DNA of 64,000 bases from Mugil cephalus (Eukaryota > Chordata > Actinopteri > Mugiliformes > Mugilidae), in assembly GCF_022458985.1 (NCBI RefSeq), contig NC_061783.1, positions 5,734,413-5,798,412 on the forward strand, in the 5' to 3' direction. Under the pieces are notes generated by a model. That model was not told the origin of the DNA. It searched no databases and was given only the letters and a program-made list of their open reading frames with translations. The position numbers were made by a program, and so were the translations under genes. This document shows, one piece after another, positions 1 to 13,320 of the stretch. Each line of letters opens with the position of its first letter. The first letter of the stretch is position 1.

Positions 1-828
1 ACTGCCTGTGTTCAGGGGAGAGTACATCTGGCCATTAAGATCTGGGTTACGCTCTAAAAGAACATATTTGCGCGACCCGGTCAGGATGAAAAAATATTTG
101 CAGCCCATCTGAATGGCTGTTGTAGGGGAGGACTTGGCTGCAGCTACACTGTGTATATATTTCAGTAAGTGTTCTAGGAACCTACATAAATCAAACATTT
201 TAAAGTTACAGTGTCTTTGTCTCCCAAGTGGTTTGGCTGTGTCTGTATTGTACTGTATGTCTCAACGTAGTTTCTTGTCTTTGTTCTGTTGGCAGTATCT
301 GTGTGCGCAGCTTACACCGCATTGTCTGCCTAAGCTTGCACATGTGCACTTTATTATTAGCACTCAGTCCTGCTATGTCTTCATGTTCCATGTTCTTGGA
401 GGAATGTCCTCTCAACTCACCATGTACTGTTGAGCGCCGTAGTAACTGATGGAAATTTGCGTCGCTGTTAAACAGCCCCGGCTTTAATGTCTTTCCCACA
501 ATGGCCACTTTACATCTGAATGAGTCTGTGTGAGGTTGTTATTTTATGGTTTGCGCGAATCATGCAAAATGATACAGCAGCGCATGAGTAACTCCGCGGC
601 AGCAGTTTGGAGAAGATCCTTTTCGGTTTCAACATGACAGCACCCTCGTGGACAAAGCCACGGAGGGATTCGTTTTCAAGTTCGATCATATTTGGACAAA
701 TGGGGCTAAATTTTTTTTGCACTAGTCAGAAAACATTTTTGTTGATCTGAAAGCATGGGAATGTCTAAAGCAAAGGTCTTGAGTCAGGCTTGGTTTGGGT
801 CAAAGTTTGAGGCCTGTGCATCCCTCTG

Positions 829-1015
829 AACACACACACACGCACACACACACACACACACACAAACACAGTCATTCACACACACACACAGCACAGTTAC
901 CCACTTACTTCTAACCAATTTCGTGCAAACGTGCAAACATGCCGTAACTGTCCCAACCAACTCAAAGCACTTTCTCTGTCACTCTTTCCCTGGTTTTGAT
1001 CACACACTGTCTCTC

Positions 1016-1054
<39 letters not shown>

Positions 1055-1184
1055 CTCAGTCTGTTTCTCATTGCGAGGGAATGTGGCGTCTGTCTCTTTG
1101 TCACAGACGCTGGGAAACAAGAAGCCTCATCACCCTCATCCTCATCTGATTCTCCTCTATTCCCTCCCTTCGCGCAGTCCTACA

Positions 1185-1239
<55 letters not shown>

Positions 1240-1396
1240 GCTGCACAGACATGGTTTTATTGACTTATTCATGCATGGGTTTGTTTCGGGGGCAGAGCTC
1301 CTGTCTGCCAGTCTGACAGATACCCTGTGAACCCTTGAGACTCCCCTCCCCATCTTTGTCTCCGCAGACGCACACACACACACAGACACACACACG
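829..1396. repeat. (CA)n/(GT)n microsatellite cluster
   Basis: Four dinucleotide tracts lie within 570 bases: impure CA at about 829-889, pure GT at 1020-1053, CA at about 1185-1240 and CA at about 1369-1396. They create false cysteine/valine and threonine/histidine open frames on both strands. Such tracts are common in fish introns. Confidence 0.95.
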
Positions 1397-1659
1397 CGCA
1401 TCTTCCCATCCCCCCCGCCCCCACCAGCCTCCGACCCCTGAGTCCCCACTAACCCGAACATGGCACACGGGCTAGGAGCAGAGCTAACCGAGGTTCACTC
1501 AGGTCTCTCCTCCATCGTTTCCCCCCTCCCCTCGTCTGTCGCTTACCCACCTCCTCCTCACTTTCTACTTCTCTTTTCTCTCTCTGCTGGGGAGAAGGGG
1601 AAGGTATGCCCACATTTCCCAGAACAAAGACAGCCCAATTAAGTCAGTTTGAGTTAAGG

Positions 1660-1835
1660 TCTGTGTGGCAGAGAGGGATCGGAAGCGAGGAAGCTGAAGA
1701 GAGAAAGCGGCGACGGAGGAGCGAACGGCGTCAAGAGGGGAAGAGAGAGGCAGTCTAACGAACAGGGAAAAGAGGGGGTAAAAAAGAAGTAGAAGAAGAG
1801 GGAAGAAAAAAAAAAGGGGGGAGCGCGAGTCACTT
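1660..1835. repeat. Polypurine tract
   Basis: The plus strand is strongly biased to A and G over about 175 bases, ending in an A-run followed by a G-run near 1807-1822. A second purine-rich tract lies at about 6365-6470. Such tracts can adopt triplex or H-DNA structure in vitro; nothing here shows a function. Confidence 0.7.
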
Positions 1836-1859
1836 TGTAGCGGAAGCGGGTCGACTTCG

Positions 1860-1985
1860 TTTTTAGCTCCTCAATGGGAGGCTATGAAATATTAATAACT
1901 GCTCCAGCCATATACTTCAGAGGCCTATGGTAAAACTTAAAGTCTAATGAGACGCCGCTCATGAATTGCTAATGGGGATGCTGGA
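1860..1985. promoter_or_regulatory. Candidate conserved noncoding element
   Basis: This non-repetitive block of balanced composition sits between a purine tract and GT-rich sequence. It contains several AT-rich homeodomain-like cores (for example TATTAATAA and CTAATGAG). It looks like deeply conserved vertebrate noncoding DNA, but that is a visual impression; conservation cannot be tested from one sequence. Confidence 0.25.
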
Positions 1986-4144
1986 ATGTGTGTTTTCGCG
2001 TGTGTGTTTGAGTATCTGCACATGTGTTTATGTGTGCGTGGAGGGAGGGAAGGGAGGGGGGTCAATCTGGTAACTGAGGGGTGGAGTATAGCAGAGCTTT
2101 CAGTCTTTCAAAGAGCAGACGAAAAACTTCATTAGAGGCTTGAAGTTCTTCCTGCTGCACATCTAAGCACCGTCGCGTTTTTCCTCAACTGAGGACTCAC
2201 TTCACTGTTCTCATCGGTCAGACCACAGCCAACGCAGTTAAGAGCCGTCGTGTTAATTGAAACAAAATGGAAATGTGTTTTTTTTTTTTCCTGTGGGCTT
2301 ATTTTTGTCGATCTTTTGTAACAGCTCCATTCTTCCAACTCACGGTTAGAGTCACATGTGTGCCGACTGAAAAATGTAACATTTGCTTGGGAAGTTTCTT
2401 CTTTCTCTTTCACCCGACGCAAGCACACGCGCTGCCCTTGGTGTGGATGTCAAAGTGAAAGCGATTTAAAGGTTTTCAATAAAGCTCCGTAATAAAGCAG
2501 CCACCATTTCTGGGCTGAAATTACGTCTGCGTGCGTCCCAATGTCAAACATTTCGTATGCCTGACTGTCTAGCTGTTTGAGAACCTCAATGTTTTACATG
2601 AGGAGAAGAAAAAACTGAAAACACGAGACTATGCTTTGACTCCGTACATGACGTAGACTGATATGCTTCTTGTTTACCATGTCTGTCATGTTTCTTTAGC
2701 ATCACAACATTTACTAATTAGCACTTAATACCATGTACATGTCATTAGCACCCAGGTATTTAACCATAAATAGACTAATTCTAAGTTCAGCAACTGTGTT
2801 GCAATTCCTCCTGAAAAGAACATGAATGTGTGAGCCGACCTTTAGCACGGAATAGTTGAACAGAGCGGACCTCGACAACAAAGGCATGTAAGAAGAGTGG
2901 CGTGTAAAATGTTTATATTCGCAGATTTTTTCCACACTTTTCCTTTTTTTTAAGATACACCCACTCATGACATTGTCACTGGTTTATGCTTTGCGTCCCT
3001 CCATTTTGTGGTTCCTTTAAGCTTTGATGTTCCGACACTCCTTCTGTGTCTAACTTTTCTCCCCTTTTCTTTGTAGAAAAACTTTGAAATTTCGTACTTC
3101 TCCTCTTGTTAAAGCATCGGTATGTGTGGCAGGTTGGATTTCTCTCGTTGTCCCATGAAAGGGTCCTAACGTAGTCGATGACTTTTGGAACTGAGGCTTT
3201 GTCAGGAGGTTAAATGAATATTTATCATTACTTAATTTTGACCAGACTTTTGTCTTATAATAAATAGCTGTGCCCTAAATGATTTAGTATTTAAAAATGA
3301 ATTAACTTTGATTCCTGGCGTGATGAGACCATTCAAAGTCACAGTTTGGTTTGTAACTATTTAGAATTGTTGGTACATTGTGTGACGCATCATCTGGACC
3401 ACATTAACCTTTTATTATTAACCTTTACAACGGCAGAAAAAGGCCTTTATCAGTGTCTGTGTATTACTGCTACTGGCTAATTACACAGTGAGGAAGTCAT
3501 GACCTTTTATTAATTCACTTATTGACACAACAGTAGTTTTTATTTGACTGAACGTATGAATTCATAACATAAGACTTAATTGGCTTTTGTGAAAGTGAGA
3601 GCAACTTTCAATAACTCGGCTAATAATTACACACCAGAGATTTGTCCCAATCCCAAAGTCGCTGGCTCACATTGATTGAAGCATTGCTTATTTTAGCATT
3701 AAAAGGCCATCGGGCAGTAACTTAGCAACTATTTAAAGTGCCACTTAATAAAACTACTATATAGTGATGGAATATTGGCTTCTCTGCTGGACTTTAGTGG
3801 ACTTTATGTAGTAACTGTAATTCTGTCATTGGTCTCCAGCCCAGATATTTTGCACAGCAGTGAAATACCTGGCCGAGTCTCCCGGTCTGATCTGTGCCAG
3901 AGCCGTCCAGCCTCACAGAGCCTCCAGACCCCCACCCCCTTTTTTGCCCCCCTTCCTCGGCTGATTGTAATGGTAGGGCTGAGCCATCAGCTGGAGGACT
4001 GTGGGTCATGTGCAGCCTGGGACTGAGGGGAGCCCAGGGGTGTTGCCCTGCATCACAGTGTTGCTTACTGACCTAATTTCTTACCTCCATGAATCTCCCC
4101 TGGCAGGGCGCTGATGTACAGACTCTGAGCATGCTCAGATTATT

Positions 4145-4250
4145 ATCCAATTCACTTCAATTCAGTCTTATTTATATAGCGCCAATAACAATACAAATTG
4201 TCCCAAGACGCTGTAGAAAAAAAATGGCCTGAAACCTTATGTATCAAATA
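4145..4250 (+). repeat. Dispersed fish repeat, copy A (fragment)
   Basis: It contains the motif TTATTTATATAGCGCCA followed by an AATACAAATTGTC segment, then a short A-run and GGCCTGAAAC. The same order of motifs recurs at 47038-47240. I recognise this as a repeat widespread in teleost genomes but do not assign a family name. Confidence 0.75.
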
Positions 4251-6589
4251 TATGTATCAAAAAGAAACAAATCTGTGTCAATCACTGACATATACATATT
4301 AAAATGATTGCAGAGTAAATTGCCCTAAATTGATTCAAATAGGTTATTTTGATCAGATTTCCATATGCATGACTGTTTATTATTAGTAGAGGCCAATTTC
4401 CAATTAGGGGCAAGAGCAGCAGGAGAGTACTGAATATGTGTTGAGAACACGCTAATGAAAGAACAGAAAGATGTTCAGTTATTATTTTACTGAGAAAGTA
4501 GGCTACTCTCACAAGCTGCAATTTGGAGGTGTTTGCTAAATATGTGAAGTGGCAACTCATTTATATCTGAGCGTCACTGGAGCGTTTCCTGCCACATCTA
4601 AGCTTAGCTAAAGTGTGTATAAATACTGAACAATATTAAGATGTAACCCTATAATATTTAATACTGGGAGAAATTCCACTTGGTAGTTGTTTATATTTTA
4701 TTTATTTGACCGTCTGATCAGAGCTGGCAATCGAATCCAATACGAATCAAACACAGATCCGGAAATAGAGTCTGCATTAAGACCGTCTGAAGTGCAGTTT
4801 TCAAAAGATGCCACAGAACAACGCGAATAAATGGGCCGGGTTGAGGGGAAATAAACAAACCCGTTCTCTGAATGTGAAAACCGACATGTCTACGCTACTG
4901 TAGAAATTAGTGGGAAAAAAAACACATGAAGAACAATATGATTGTCACATACAATTTAGAGCTGAGTAGTCAGTTAACATGGTAGCATCTTAACTCCTTG
5001 TATTTAGGATTAAGCAACAAGTAACTGAAAACAACTACTGTGGACGGCCCAAAGTGCAGGATACTAGTCTCTGTGTAGCGCGGTGCATTCAACTGTACTG
5101 GAACCGTTTTTGAAACATGCTCTTGTCAATGAGATCTTTTCATTAGTTAAAACAATAACCCTACATATGCTGAATTCCTCAAGGTGTTAAAAGTTGGCTG
5201 CAGGCTGAATATCTGAAGTTCTGTCCCATGTAACCAGAAAGACAGCTGCAAGGGAATGGTCTAGTTTAAAATATATATATGTTATACCTCTGTCATCACA
5301 TCCATCTGCAGCATATTTCATTTCTCGTACACCTTGTTTTGCTTATATTACTTGAGTCAAATGGAATTATGTCACGTGACTTAGGTAATGTACTTACACC
5401 GCAAAGTCTAAGCACCACTTGTTTCAATTTAGACTTTTCAGGTCTCTTTTTACGAAATATAACCAAATTCGCCCTGGGTCTGATAGAAGCCATCTCTGAG
5501 AACAGCATTCGGTCGAAGCCAGCTTGTAAAACTCTCCCTGGCTGCAGTCTCGGAAACCCCTGGATGTGCTTTTTACTTGAGGACTGGTAATGAATTACAA
5601 ATTCAATGAATGGCTGATTATTCGCTGTCTGTCAATCAGGTGACACATTACCTGTTTGTGCATTGAAAGCTCTGTGGATATGCACTTGGCGTTTTTGCTG
5701 CTGAAAAGATGTTTTACAGAGCTCAACAATTACTGCAGCACACAGACCAAAGTCTTCACTCGCCTCATAATGACAAACCTGCATCTTTGTTAACCTGGCT
5801 AATGCATTCCCATCAGTATATTTATGACATTACTTTTTTTTTTTTTTAACAGGTTTTCTGCCGCAAGCAGGCGAAATAAATAAATAAAATGAACTGTTTT
5901 GCCACACTGCAGGAATTTCACTGAACTGTGCCGCTTTCCATTCAGTCTAGTCCAATACATTGTCATTAGCATAAAAATGTGTGGATGGTAAGTCAGCTGC
6001 TCAATAAGCACGCTATAGAACTGGAGCGGAGGGGTGCTCTGTGGATAACGTATGCACGCTGTGTGGCCTGTTTGTGTGTCTGTCATCTGCTCTGCATATA
6101 TGCCTGCTGACATGTGACTGAACAAATGGGCGTGATTAGTTAATGTGGATCTATCTATCTCACCGTGAGCATTTATGCAAGCTGGCGTGCACGGTGCATG
6201 TGTGTCACACATGCCTAGTAAAAAAAAAAAACGTAGCGTTGCGATGTGTATGAGTTCATTACGCGCGTGTGTGTGTAGGGGAGAGGGGAAGAGGGGGGGG
6301 GTGCAGATTTCCGCATGAGTGGTGCTGTCAGTGGGCATCAGTCAGCCAGGCAGCGACAGGCAGAGCAGATCATTAGCAGAGACAGAGAGAGGGGAAAGGG
6401 AAGGAGAGGGAACGGGAGAATGGGGAAGGCGAGGGTGAGGAGGGAGTGCAGGGGCAGAGCGGAGGGAAGGCCTCCGTGTTGCGTCTTTAATATCCGCCCT
6501 GAGAATTACACAGACAGGCCCGCTCAGTCACGCAACCGCCCCGCTACACCTAAGTCCTGTCCTCTTACTGCCCTCCCATCACCTTCAGT

Positions 6590-6725
6590 GCTTCAGGCCC
6601 CAGCCGATATCTTCCGTGTCAATATATCTCCGCTGAAGCTGCAATTTGGCGGCGCTTTATGACAATAACGATCAATAAGGCTCAGTTTTCACGGCCGTCA
6701 ATTTCGAGCGATTCAGACTTTGATC
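6590..6725. promoter_or_regulatory. Candidate conserved noncoding element
   Basis: A non-repetitive block of even base composition follows a purine tract. It holds GATATC, CAATAAGG and CGATTCAG-type segments and has no sustained reading frame that looks coding. It is proposed as an intronic regulatory element from appearance only. Confidence 0.2.
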
Positions 6726-9700
6726 CTATTAGAGTAATGTCCTGTAATGTTAAACCTGAACTCAAATGAAGCAGTTGATGCCATAATAAATTGTACGGCT
6801 GATATCATGGCAGCAAAACAAGGCATTAGATCAAAGTTTTCCCAGTGTAGTGTTGAGCACATATCAATCAATTTAACTGCATCGCATGAATCAGCAGCAG
6901 AAGGCTTACTCAGATTACTGTCTGCAAGAGTAAGGTTTCTGCATTTGCGGAAAAAAATATTTAAAGAGGTACTCCCATGAATTTTCATAGAGCTGGAGGA
7001 CTTCTGATAGAACAAATGAAGGAATGGGATTTTGACCTTTTGGCCTCCGAAGTGGATCCTACAGTTCCCACAATGCAACTCAATATCATGCTTTGTTTAA
7101 TGTTAGAATTTCCCAGGCTCGAAAAAAACTGTTTCAACTTATAAGTAAATATTCCTAGATGACATCTCTGTCCCTGTCGAGTTATGTAGTAACTAGAATC
7201 AGCTAATAGCAATAGTTCTGTTCAATAGTTGGAACTAGTGGTCGTGACAGTGAGCACTGGTGGGTTGAAATGAACCATAACATCATATTAGTGGTGTCCA
7301 CGTTGACCCCAAACCCCGCGGGTCAGGCAGGCACCTGCAGCTTAAGGGGAAATGTCACAGGTTTTTGGTGAAGTGGGTCAAAAAGTGACAAAGAAACACA
7401 TTCAGTTCAAGTTATAAATAACTTACAGAAACATTGCGTGCAATAGGCCAGACTGTGAGTGGTCACCTTCCACCTCTTTTGGCCCAATCTCTTTATCTCC
7501 CTGTCTCTTTCTCTCCAGCACATAAACAGTCACGCACACCCAGACTAAGCCAGCTCTACAGAATGTTTTAAGTGAGGTTTTACTACAGCTGTAGATTTCT
7601 TTAATAGTCTGACATCTTGTGTATTTTGAGAAAAATGAGAAAATTGCACCTAATTAAAGTCACTCCGCACGCATAAAGTTTCAAGGTCCAGTCGATAAAT
7701 TGCAATTGTGGAATGACAAGTATCACCTTCATTGTTAAGGTATCCTAGAATGGGTATTGAGCGTTGAGCATTCTTGACAAATGCCTTGATTGCTTTTAAT
7801 TGTTTGTCCTTTAAAGCTGTTTTGCTGTCAGAATCCTTTATAACAGACGCCACAGAAGACTCTAAACCGCTCGGTTCTCCAGCGACAGCAGTTTTGTTGC
7901 AAAGGAATTCGTCTCCATTGCGCTCAGATGATGTGTATGACTGCATCTCTGTTACTCTTCTATCCATCACCACTGAAAGTCCATCCAAACAATGTGATTT
8001 ACTTTGCAGACCTTTGCAGAAACATGATAAGTTCCCAGCAACGAGACTCCAGATCATCTATCGGTGGGAAAGATACTCTAGTTTCCAGGCTGGGTCAGGT
8101 CCAGGCATAATTGTTGATATATTCCACATTGAATGTTTTTGCAGGTTGGGTGGTGCTAATCAGCTCTTGCAGGTCAGGTAGATGTAAAGATTAAAATTCC
8201 TATAACACCAGATAACTGCTACACTCTGTGTAGCCAACTCACTCTAGTGTCTCTAGCAAAGGTCACAGAACTTTACCCTGTGCGGAAGTCATGATAAAAA
8301 CCAGCATCAGTCCAATATACATTGGTTTATCCGTATTCATAGACACACGCCAATTAAAACGATGGCACAAAATTCTCCGTGGGGCTCATTACAAAAAAGA
8401 ATTTTAAAAAATGCCACGGCGCCACTATGTGAGTGCTCCTGGAAACACCTGAGGAAAAAAAAAAGTTTGATGTTTAGCGCAGACGTATTTAGACCGGCTC
8501 ATTAGCTAACAATTAACACGGTTCTGAAGCGACAAGAAATGAGAACTTATTCCTGTAATCTGGAAAAATGTCACATGAGAATCAATTATCATCCTTCCTC
8601 GATAAATTAGTGGAAGCACAAACTGTGCTAACAACTAAAACATCACTTCAGGCACGTGTTTGGCCACACCTAGCGATCCTGGGGACAAACTGCTATGTCT
8701 GAAATGTTTTCATTCCCGGCCTGTTCAGTAACAAGTCTTTTCGCATCCTCCCTCTCTCCTGTGGAGTGTATACGAAGACCTTGTTCAATTCTGCCACTCT
8801 CCTCGCATCTAGCTTATTTTGCATTTTGCCCTTTCATCGTTCACCGGCTGGGGACATAACTCATCTTTTAGTGCTGCGTCTTGCGGTGACCACCTTCCAC
8901 TCAACAACACCATTAAACAGGCAGATTAATGCTGCTATTAAATCCACACATCGACTTCAGTGGCGCTCATCAAAGACAGTATATATGACTAGGAGTGTCA
9001 AGGATTTGATGAAGTCAGACTTGCAGGGGGGGGCGATAAATCAGTTGGGAATCTAACACTTCACGCGGTAGAGGTTGACAAAAACTGGAGGAATAAACCT
9101 TTGCAGGAAATGAACACAGCTGTGCCAACATTACAAATAATGTATTATACTTCTACAACAGATACTCTGGCTGCAATAGATCACACATGATAGCGTCACT
9201 ACAGGCCCAGACATCAGAAGCTTACCCACAAGCTATTTTGTGTGTGTACTTTGATTTAAGTATATGCAACTAATGTAGTTTAACTTTTACGAATATGCAT
9301 CATGCTGAACTAATTACTACCTTATAACTGGACTTCAACTGGACTTTCCACAACAAAACATCCCACTTAGTTGATTGTGTACTTCATGAATTAAAAAACT
9401 ACTGCACTACTCGTTGGTGCAGGTGCAATGAGAAAACAATATAATTCCATATAAATTAAATATAAAACCTGATAATCCCTCTAATTCTTTGAGTCAGATA
9501 TTTGCAGTGATTAATCAAATTTTGTTGATTTTTCTGTAACATGTCTTTAGTAAAGCATGGGTAAATTGTTGTTTTTGGAATAGTGTACCTCACTGTATTC
9601 ATTATTCTCTGTTGCTGATGAATGAATGTTTAATGAATAATACCTCATTTGAATATTTAACCATACTCTATCATGAGCATCCTATGTAAATGTATTCAGC

Positions 9701-11334
9701 TGGGTAAGATTAGTGGCAATGTATTCAGAATTTATTTTTTTCGTGTTCAAAACCTAAAATATACCAAGTAGTGGTCAGTTACCACATCACTGTTACCACT
9801 TGACTCGGTTTCTTTTCTTTCTCACAGGGTGACACTGCCAGGGAGGAAAACATTGGGATTATTGAAATCAAAATCTCTTTGGGGGGGCATGGTTATCCCA
9901 ACCCTAAATGTCATGTGTTGGAATTTAAAGAACGGCAGCATTTTGAGCCTGGGGAAAATGTTACATCACTTTTTATTATCTGAGTTGTTAGCATTTGTGC
10001 AGCACTACTGTCGTGTGTTGCTTTGATAACAGCTGAATAAAACAGGAAAGACACGTTAGATTACGGGATGCATTTCAGTCAATAAATATTGGCGGGATGT
10101 CAAAGAAAATATGTATTTGAGATGTGTTGTGTGGATAGTATAAATGTGTTCAGTAAATTCCGTGTCAATCTGTTCAGGCCTAGCACCAAAACCCTTTAGA
10201 CTTTAGACAGAGCGCGTTGGCTTGTTCTTGCTGATATCTAGTTGTAGTGTTGTTGCAGTTTGATAAACACCTCCCATCACTGGGCATGGATGATAGAAGG
10301 CCAGAATCTAGTGTTAGCAAGACAGCTACAAGCCGTTCACAAATTGCTTTGTTGATTTAGCTGCTGGCTAATAGCCAGCTAGCTAGCAGAGCCAATCCCT
10401 CGCACAAGAAGGAAACATTATGCTATGCTATGAAACAACTCCTCCTCTCTAATTGGACACAGATCAATCTCATACAGAATATTCACTTAACAGGACTGAC
10501 CTTGGCGCTTTTTTTTTTTCTTCCAGTTATCCATTATATTTGTGCAGTCAGTGCTCTGCAAGGCAGAGGTGCCTGCCATGGCTGAATTACTCAGATATAG
10601 CCACACATTGATCTGACTCATTTGTACGTGGGTTTATGTCCTAGAGAGTAATTTTTAAACCATAGCAGTCACGAGAGTTGACAGTCTTCTTTGTAGGATA
10701 TTAATGAATCAAGCCTAACACACATGTAGTGGTGACCAAACATACCTTGCGCTAAGCTAGGTGATTGCTGGTCACAGATGAATATTTTCCTCATAAATCT
10801 TTCCTGCATATGTATTATCTTTCTCCAGAGCAGAGCTGCAATACCCAAAGGTACATCTAAATCAAATAAATTCTACCAAATGTAGTCTGTGGACTTGAGT
10901 GCACTTTCTACAGAGAAGACATTTAATCTACAGCCCACAGATTTACATTTCTTTACGTGAGCTCAAAGCGACAGGAGCGCAGGAGAGAGACAGAGGATGA
11001 CAGGGCCGAGTTTAGATTGCAGAAGAATGGGTCGGGAGGAAGGCATGGGAAGGGGAGGAGGTTGGCGGGAGGGGCAGACAAACGGAGAGACAGAAAGTGT
11101 CTGGAGTTCATTCAAGGCTAGCTGTCGTCAGGCGCAGCGTCACCCATCACATGGGCCGAATGCTAAACGCCAAGCTCTGAATCCTGACCTATTTTCATCA
11201 AACTGACACAGAAATCCACAGAGAGGCCGTCTTACGCTGCTAACCTCTGTCTGCCTCCTAGACCTAGACTACATCAGCAAGTCATCACACACACAGAGGC
11301 ACACACTTTGCGTGATCAGTATGCCATAATGTAA

Positions 11335-11500
11335 ATCTGCTTAGCTATTTAAAGTAGTTTAATGACGTTTAATTAATAATCTCCAAAATGATTGGCTGCA
11401 AATTATTCCCTCTCAGCTTTAGCTTGAAAGGCTTTTATTGTAATTTGTCCAAATATGTCGTTGGACTGATGAATATTCATTAGTGAAAATACTCTTCCCT
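11335..11500. promoter_or_regulatory. Candidate conserved noncoding element with POU-like palindrome
   Basis: This AT-rich but complex block has several homeodomain cores (TTTAATTAATAA, TTTATTGTAATTT) and a perfect 12-bp palindrome, ATGAATATTCAT, at 11469-11480. That palindrome resembles sites bound by POU-homeodomain dimers. Its place in the foxo6 intron would suit a neural enhancer, which is inference. Confidence 0.3.
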
Positions 11501-12548
11501 GACCCGTCTTTGACAATAGACAGTAGACATGTTGTTCTTTTTTCTACATCTCAGCTTGACATGGTCAACAGACACCTTCCCAAGTGCAGCAACGGCTTTA
11601 ACAGACATTTCACCAAGACAATGGGCAAAGAATTCTGGCTTAAACACAGCTAATTATCCTGCTCTTAACACACATCAATTGCTTTAATTTTTTAATGGGC
11701 TTTTATCAGCAATGATCGGAGTTGAATAACAGTCACCTCAAATGAAAACTAATTCAACTGCCAGCGAATGAATGTGACTTGACTGATGCTGAACATCACC
11801 TCAACACGACTGAACTACACTGAGAACAATGTGCATTAAGGGTGATTGATAGTGCTGTAAAATGACTTCTAGGGTAGAGTGTAGCTTTTTACTAATTTGC
11901 TCTGCACCCATTAATTTCCCTCAAAAAAATTGTCTTTTTTTCAGCATCTGTCACTAAACAAAATCATTTATGAAATTCTACCATCTAATACCTTAACTTC
12001 TTTTTACACTTCGCATGCATAATTGTGGAGATGTTTTTGTGAACTGAGCCCAAGTCAATGGCTTTCATGCATACTAATAAAGTAGTAAAGGGGTACAAAA
12101 TGTAAGTATGATGTAGTGGAGTATGTTCTTTTGTAGGCAGCCAATGAATTTCTGAATCGTAAAGGTTTTCATGCATTAAACTCACATGCTAACAGTTTCA
12201 CATTAAATTATAATATTGCCCCAAATATGACTTAATTTAAGTACTTTCAAATGCACCAATGCAGAGTGCAGAGTGACATGTTTGTAGTCCTTTGTTTTGC
12301 TATCTGTGAGAGAATAAGTTCATAGCCTCATAGCTTTATTTGTGCAGTACAGCAGTTCTGTTAATTTTAATCCTGCTAGCATCATAACTGTACTGTATGG
12401 ATATAATTACCACTGTCCCTAGAGAATGGATCATTTTTGACTCGTCTTTGGTTTCGATATTTGACAATTTTTCCTTTGAGTACCATATCTAAGCAATACT
12501 ATATGACTTGACGTTCGCCTTAAATCATCCATGCCCCCTGCTGGAAGT

Positions 12549-12549
<1 letters not shown>

Positions 12550-12582
<33 letters not shown>
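12550..12582. repeat. (TA)n microsatellite
   Basis: About 15-16 uninterrupted TA units are present in foxo6 intron 1. Confidence 0.95.
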
Positions 12583-12585
<3 letters not shown>

Positions 12586-13154
12586 TATACACTTTGCTGG
12601 ATTTAGGCAGAAAAACCAGTTGATGAAGTTTGGTGAAAGGTCCACATTTTAAATTAAAATATAGAATTGTCATTATTACTGTCACCATCATCATTGCAGT
12701 TAGGCTTATAAATGATGGCCATATTTAAAGTTAAGTTTGATCTGATGTGAAATTGGAAACAGCGGTCTCATGTTTTGTCAACCCATCTATCCACCCCCAT
12801 CTCTAGTTTAGGAACAGCAAAATGTTTGAACTTGACTAGAACCGAAGGTGTGGACCATTCAAGAACTTCATTATCAGGAAATTGTCAGTGTGAGATTGCA
12901 ACAGACCTTTGAGAATCACATATATATAGGTAGCCCTTAATAGGGAATCATTTAGTACCAGTGATGTTTGGACAATGTAAAGGTATAGGTGAGTGAATGC
13001 TGTTTCACCAAGAAACAAAACCCTTAGCCCTGGCAGAGTTGGTGACTTCCTTATTTTAAAAGGCTGCACATCTGAATCAACACGCAAAAAGCCCTTTGTT
13101 TTTACATGCCCTCCACTCTTCAGCTCAAAATTTGGGGTTGCAAAGCCATGATCC

Positions 13155-13320
13155 AAGTTGTCCAGCGTGGCTCAGAATGCTCCCCTCTCCAGAGGCATTA
13201 ATCACAGGGCTGCCGTCCTCCGATTGATTACCTCCCATCAATCTTAGTTTGCTGAGCCCTCCAACAGGAGAAAGCCCTCATGACGATCTGATTAAAAATG
13301 TAAGTGACTCATGATAGGAG
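13155..13320. promoter_or_regulatory. Candidate conserved noncoding element
   Basis: This GC-moderate block contains ATTAATCAC, GATTGATTACC and GATCTGATTAAA, which resemble Pbx/Hox-type cores, with no coding signature. It is proposed as a regulatory element from appearance. Confidence 0.25.

Noticed and set aside
923..1468. Open frames rich in Cys-Val or Thr-His repeats
   Set aside because: They are translations of CA/GT microsatellites.
5799..6338. 179-codon minus-strand frame
   Set aside because: It crosses an A/T homopolymer and GT-rich sequence, has no domain, and its length is within chance expectation for 64 kb of AT-rich DNA.
7650..8181. Two 135-codon frames on opposite strands
   Set aside because: Frames of this length are expected several times by chance here; no splice context or recognisable domain.
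12836..13156. 106-codon minus-strand frame
   Set aside because: Length not significant; no splice sites or family resemblance.
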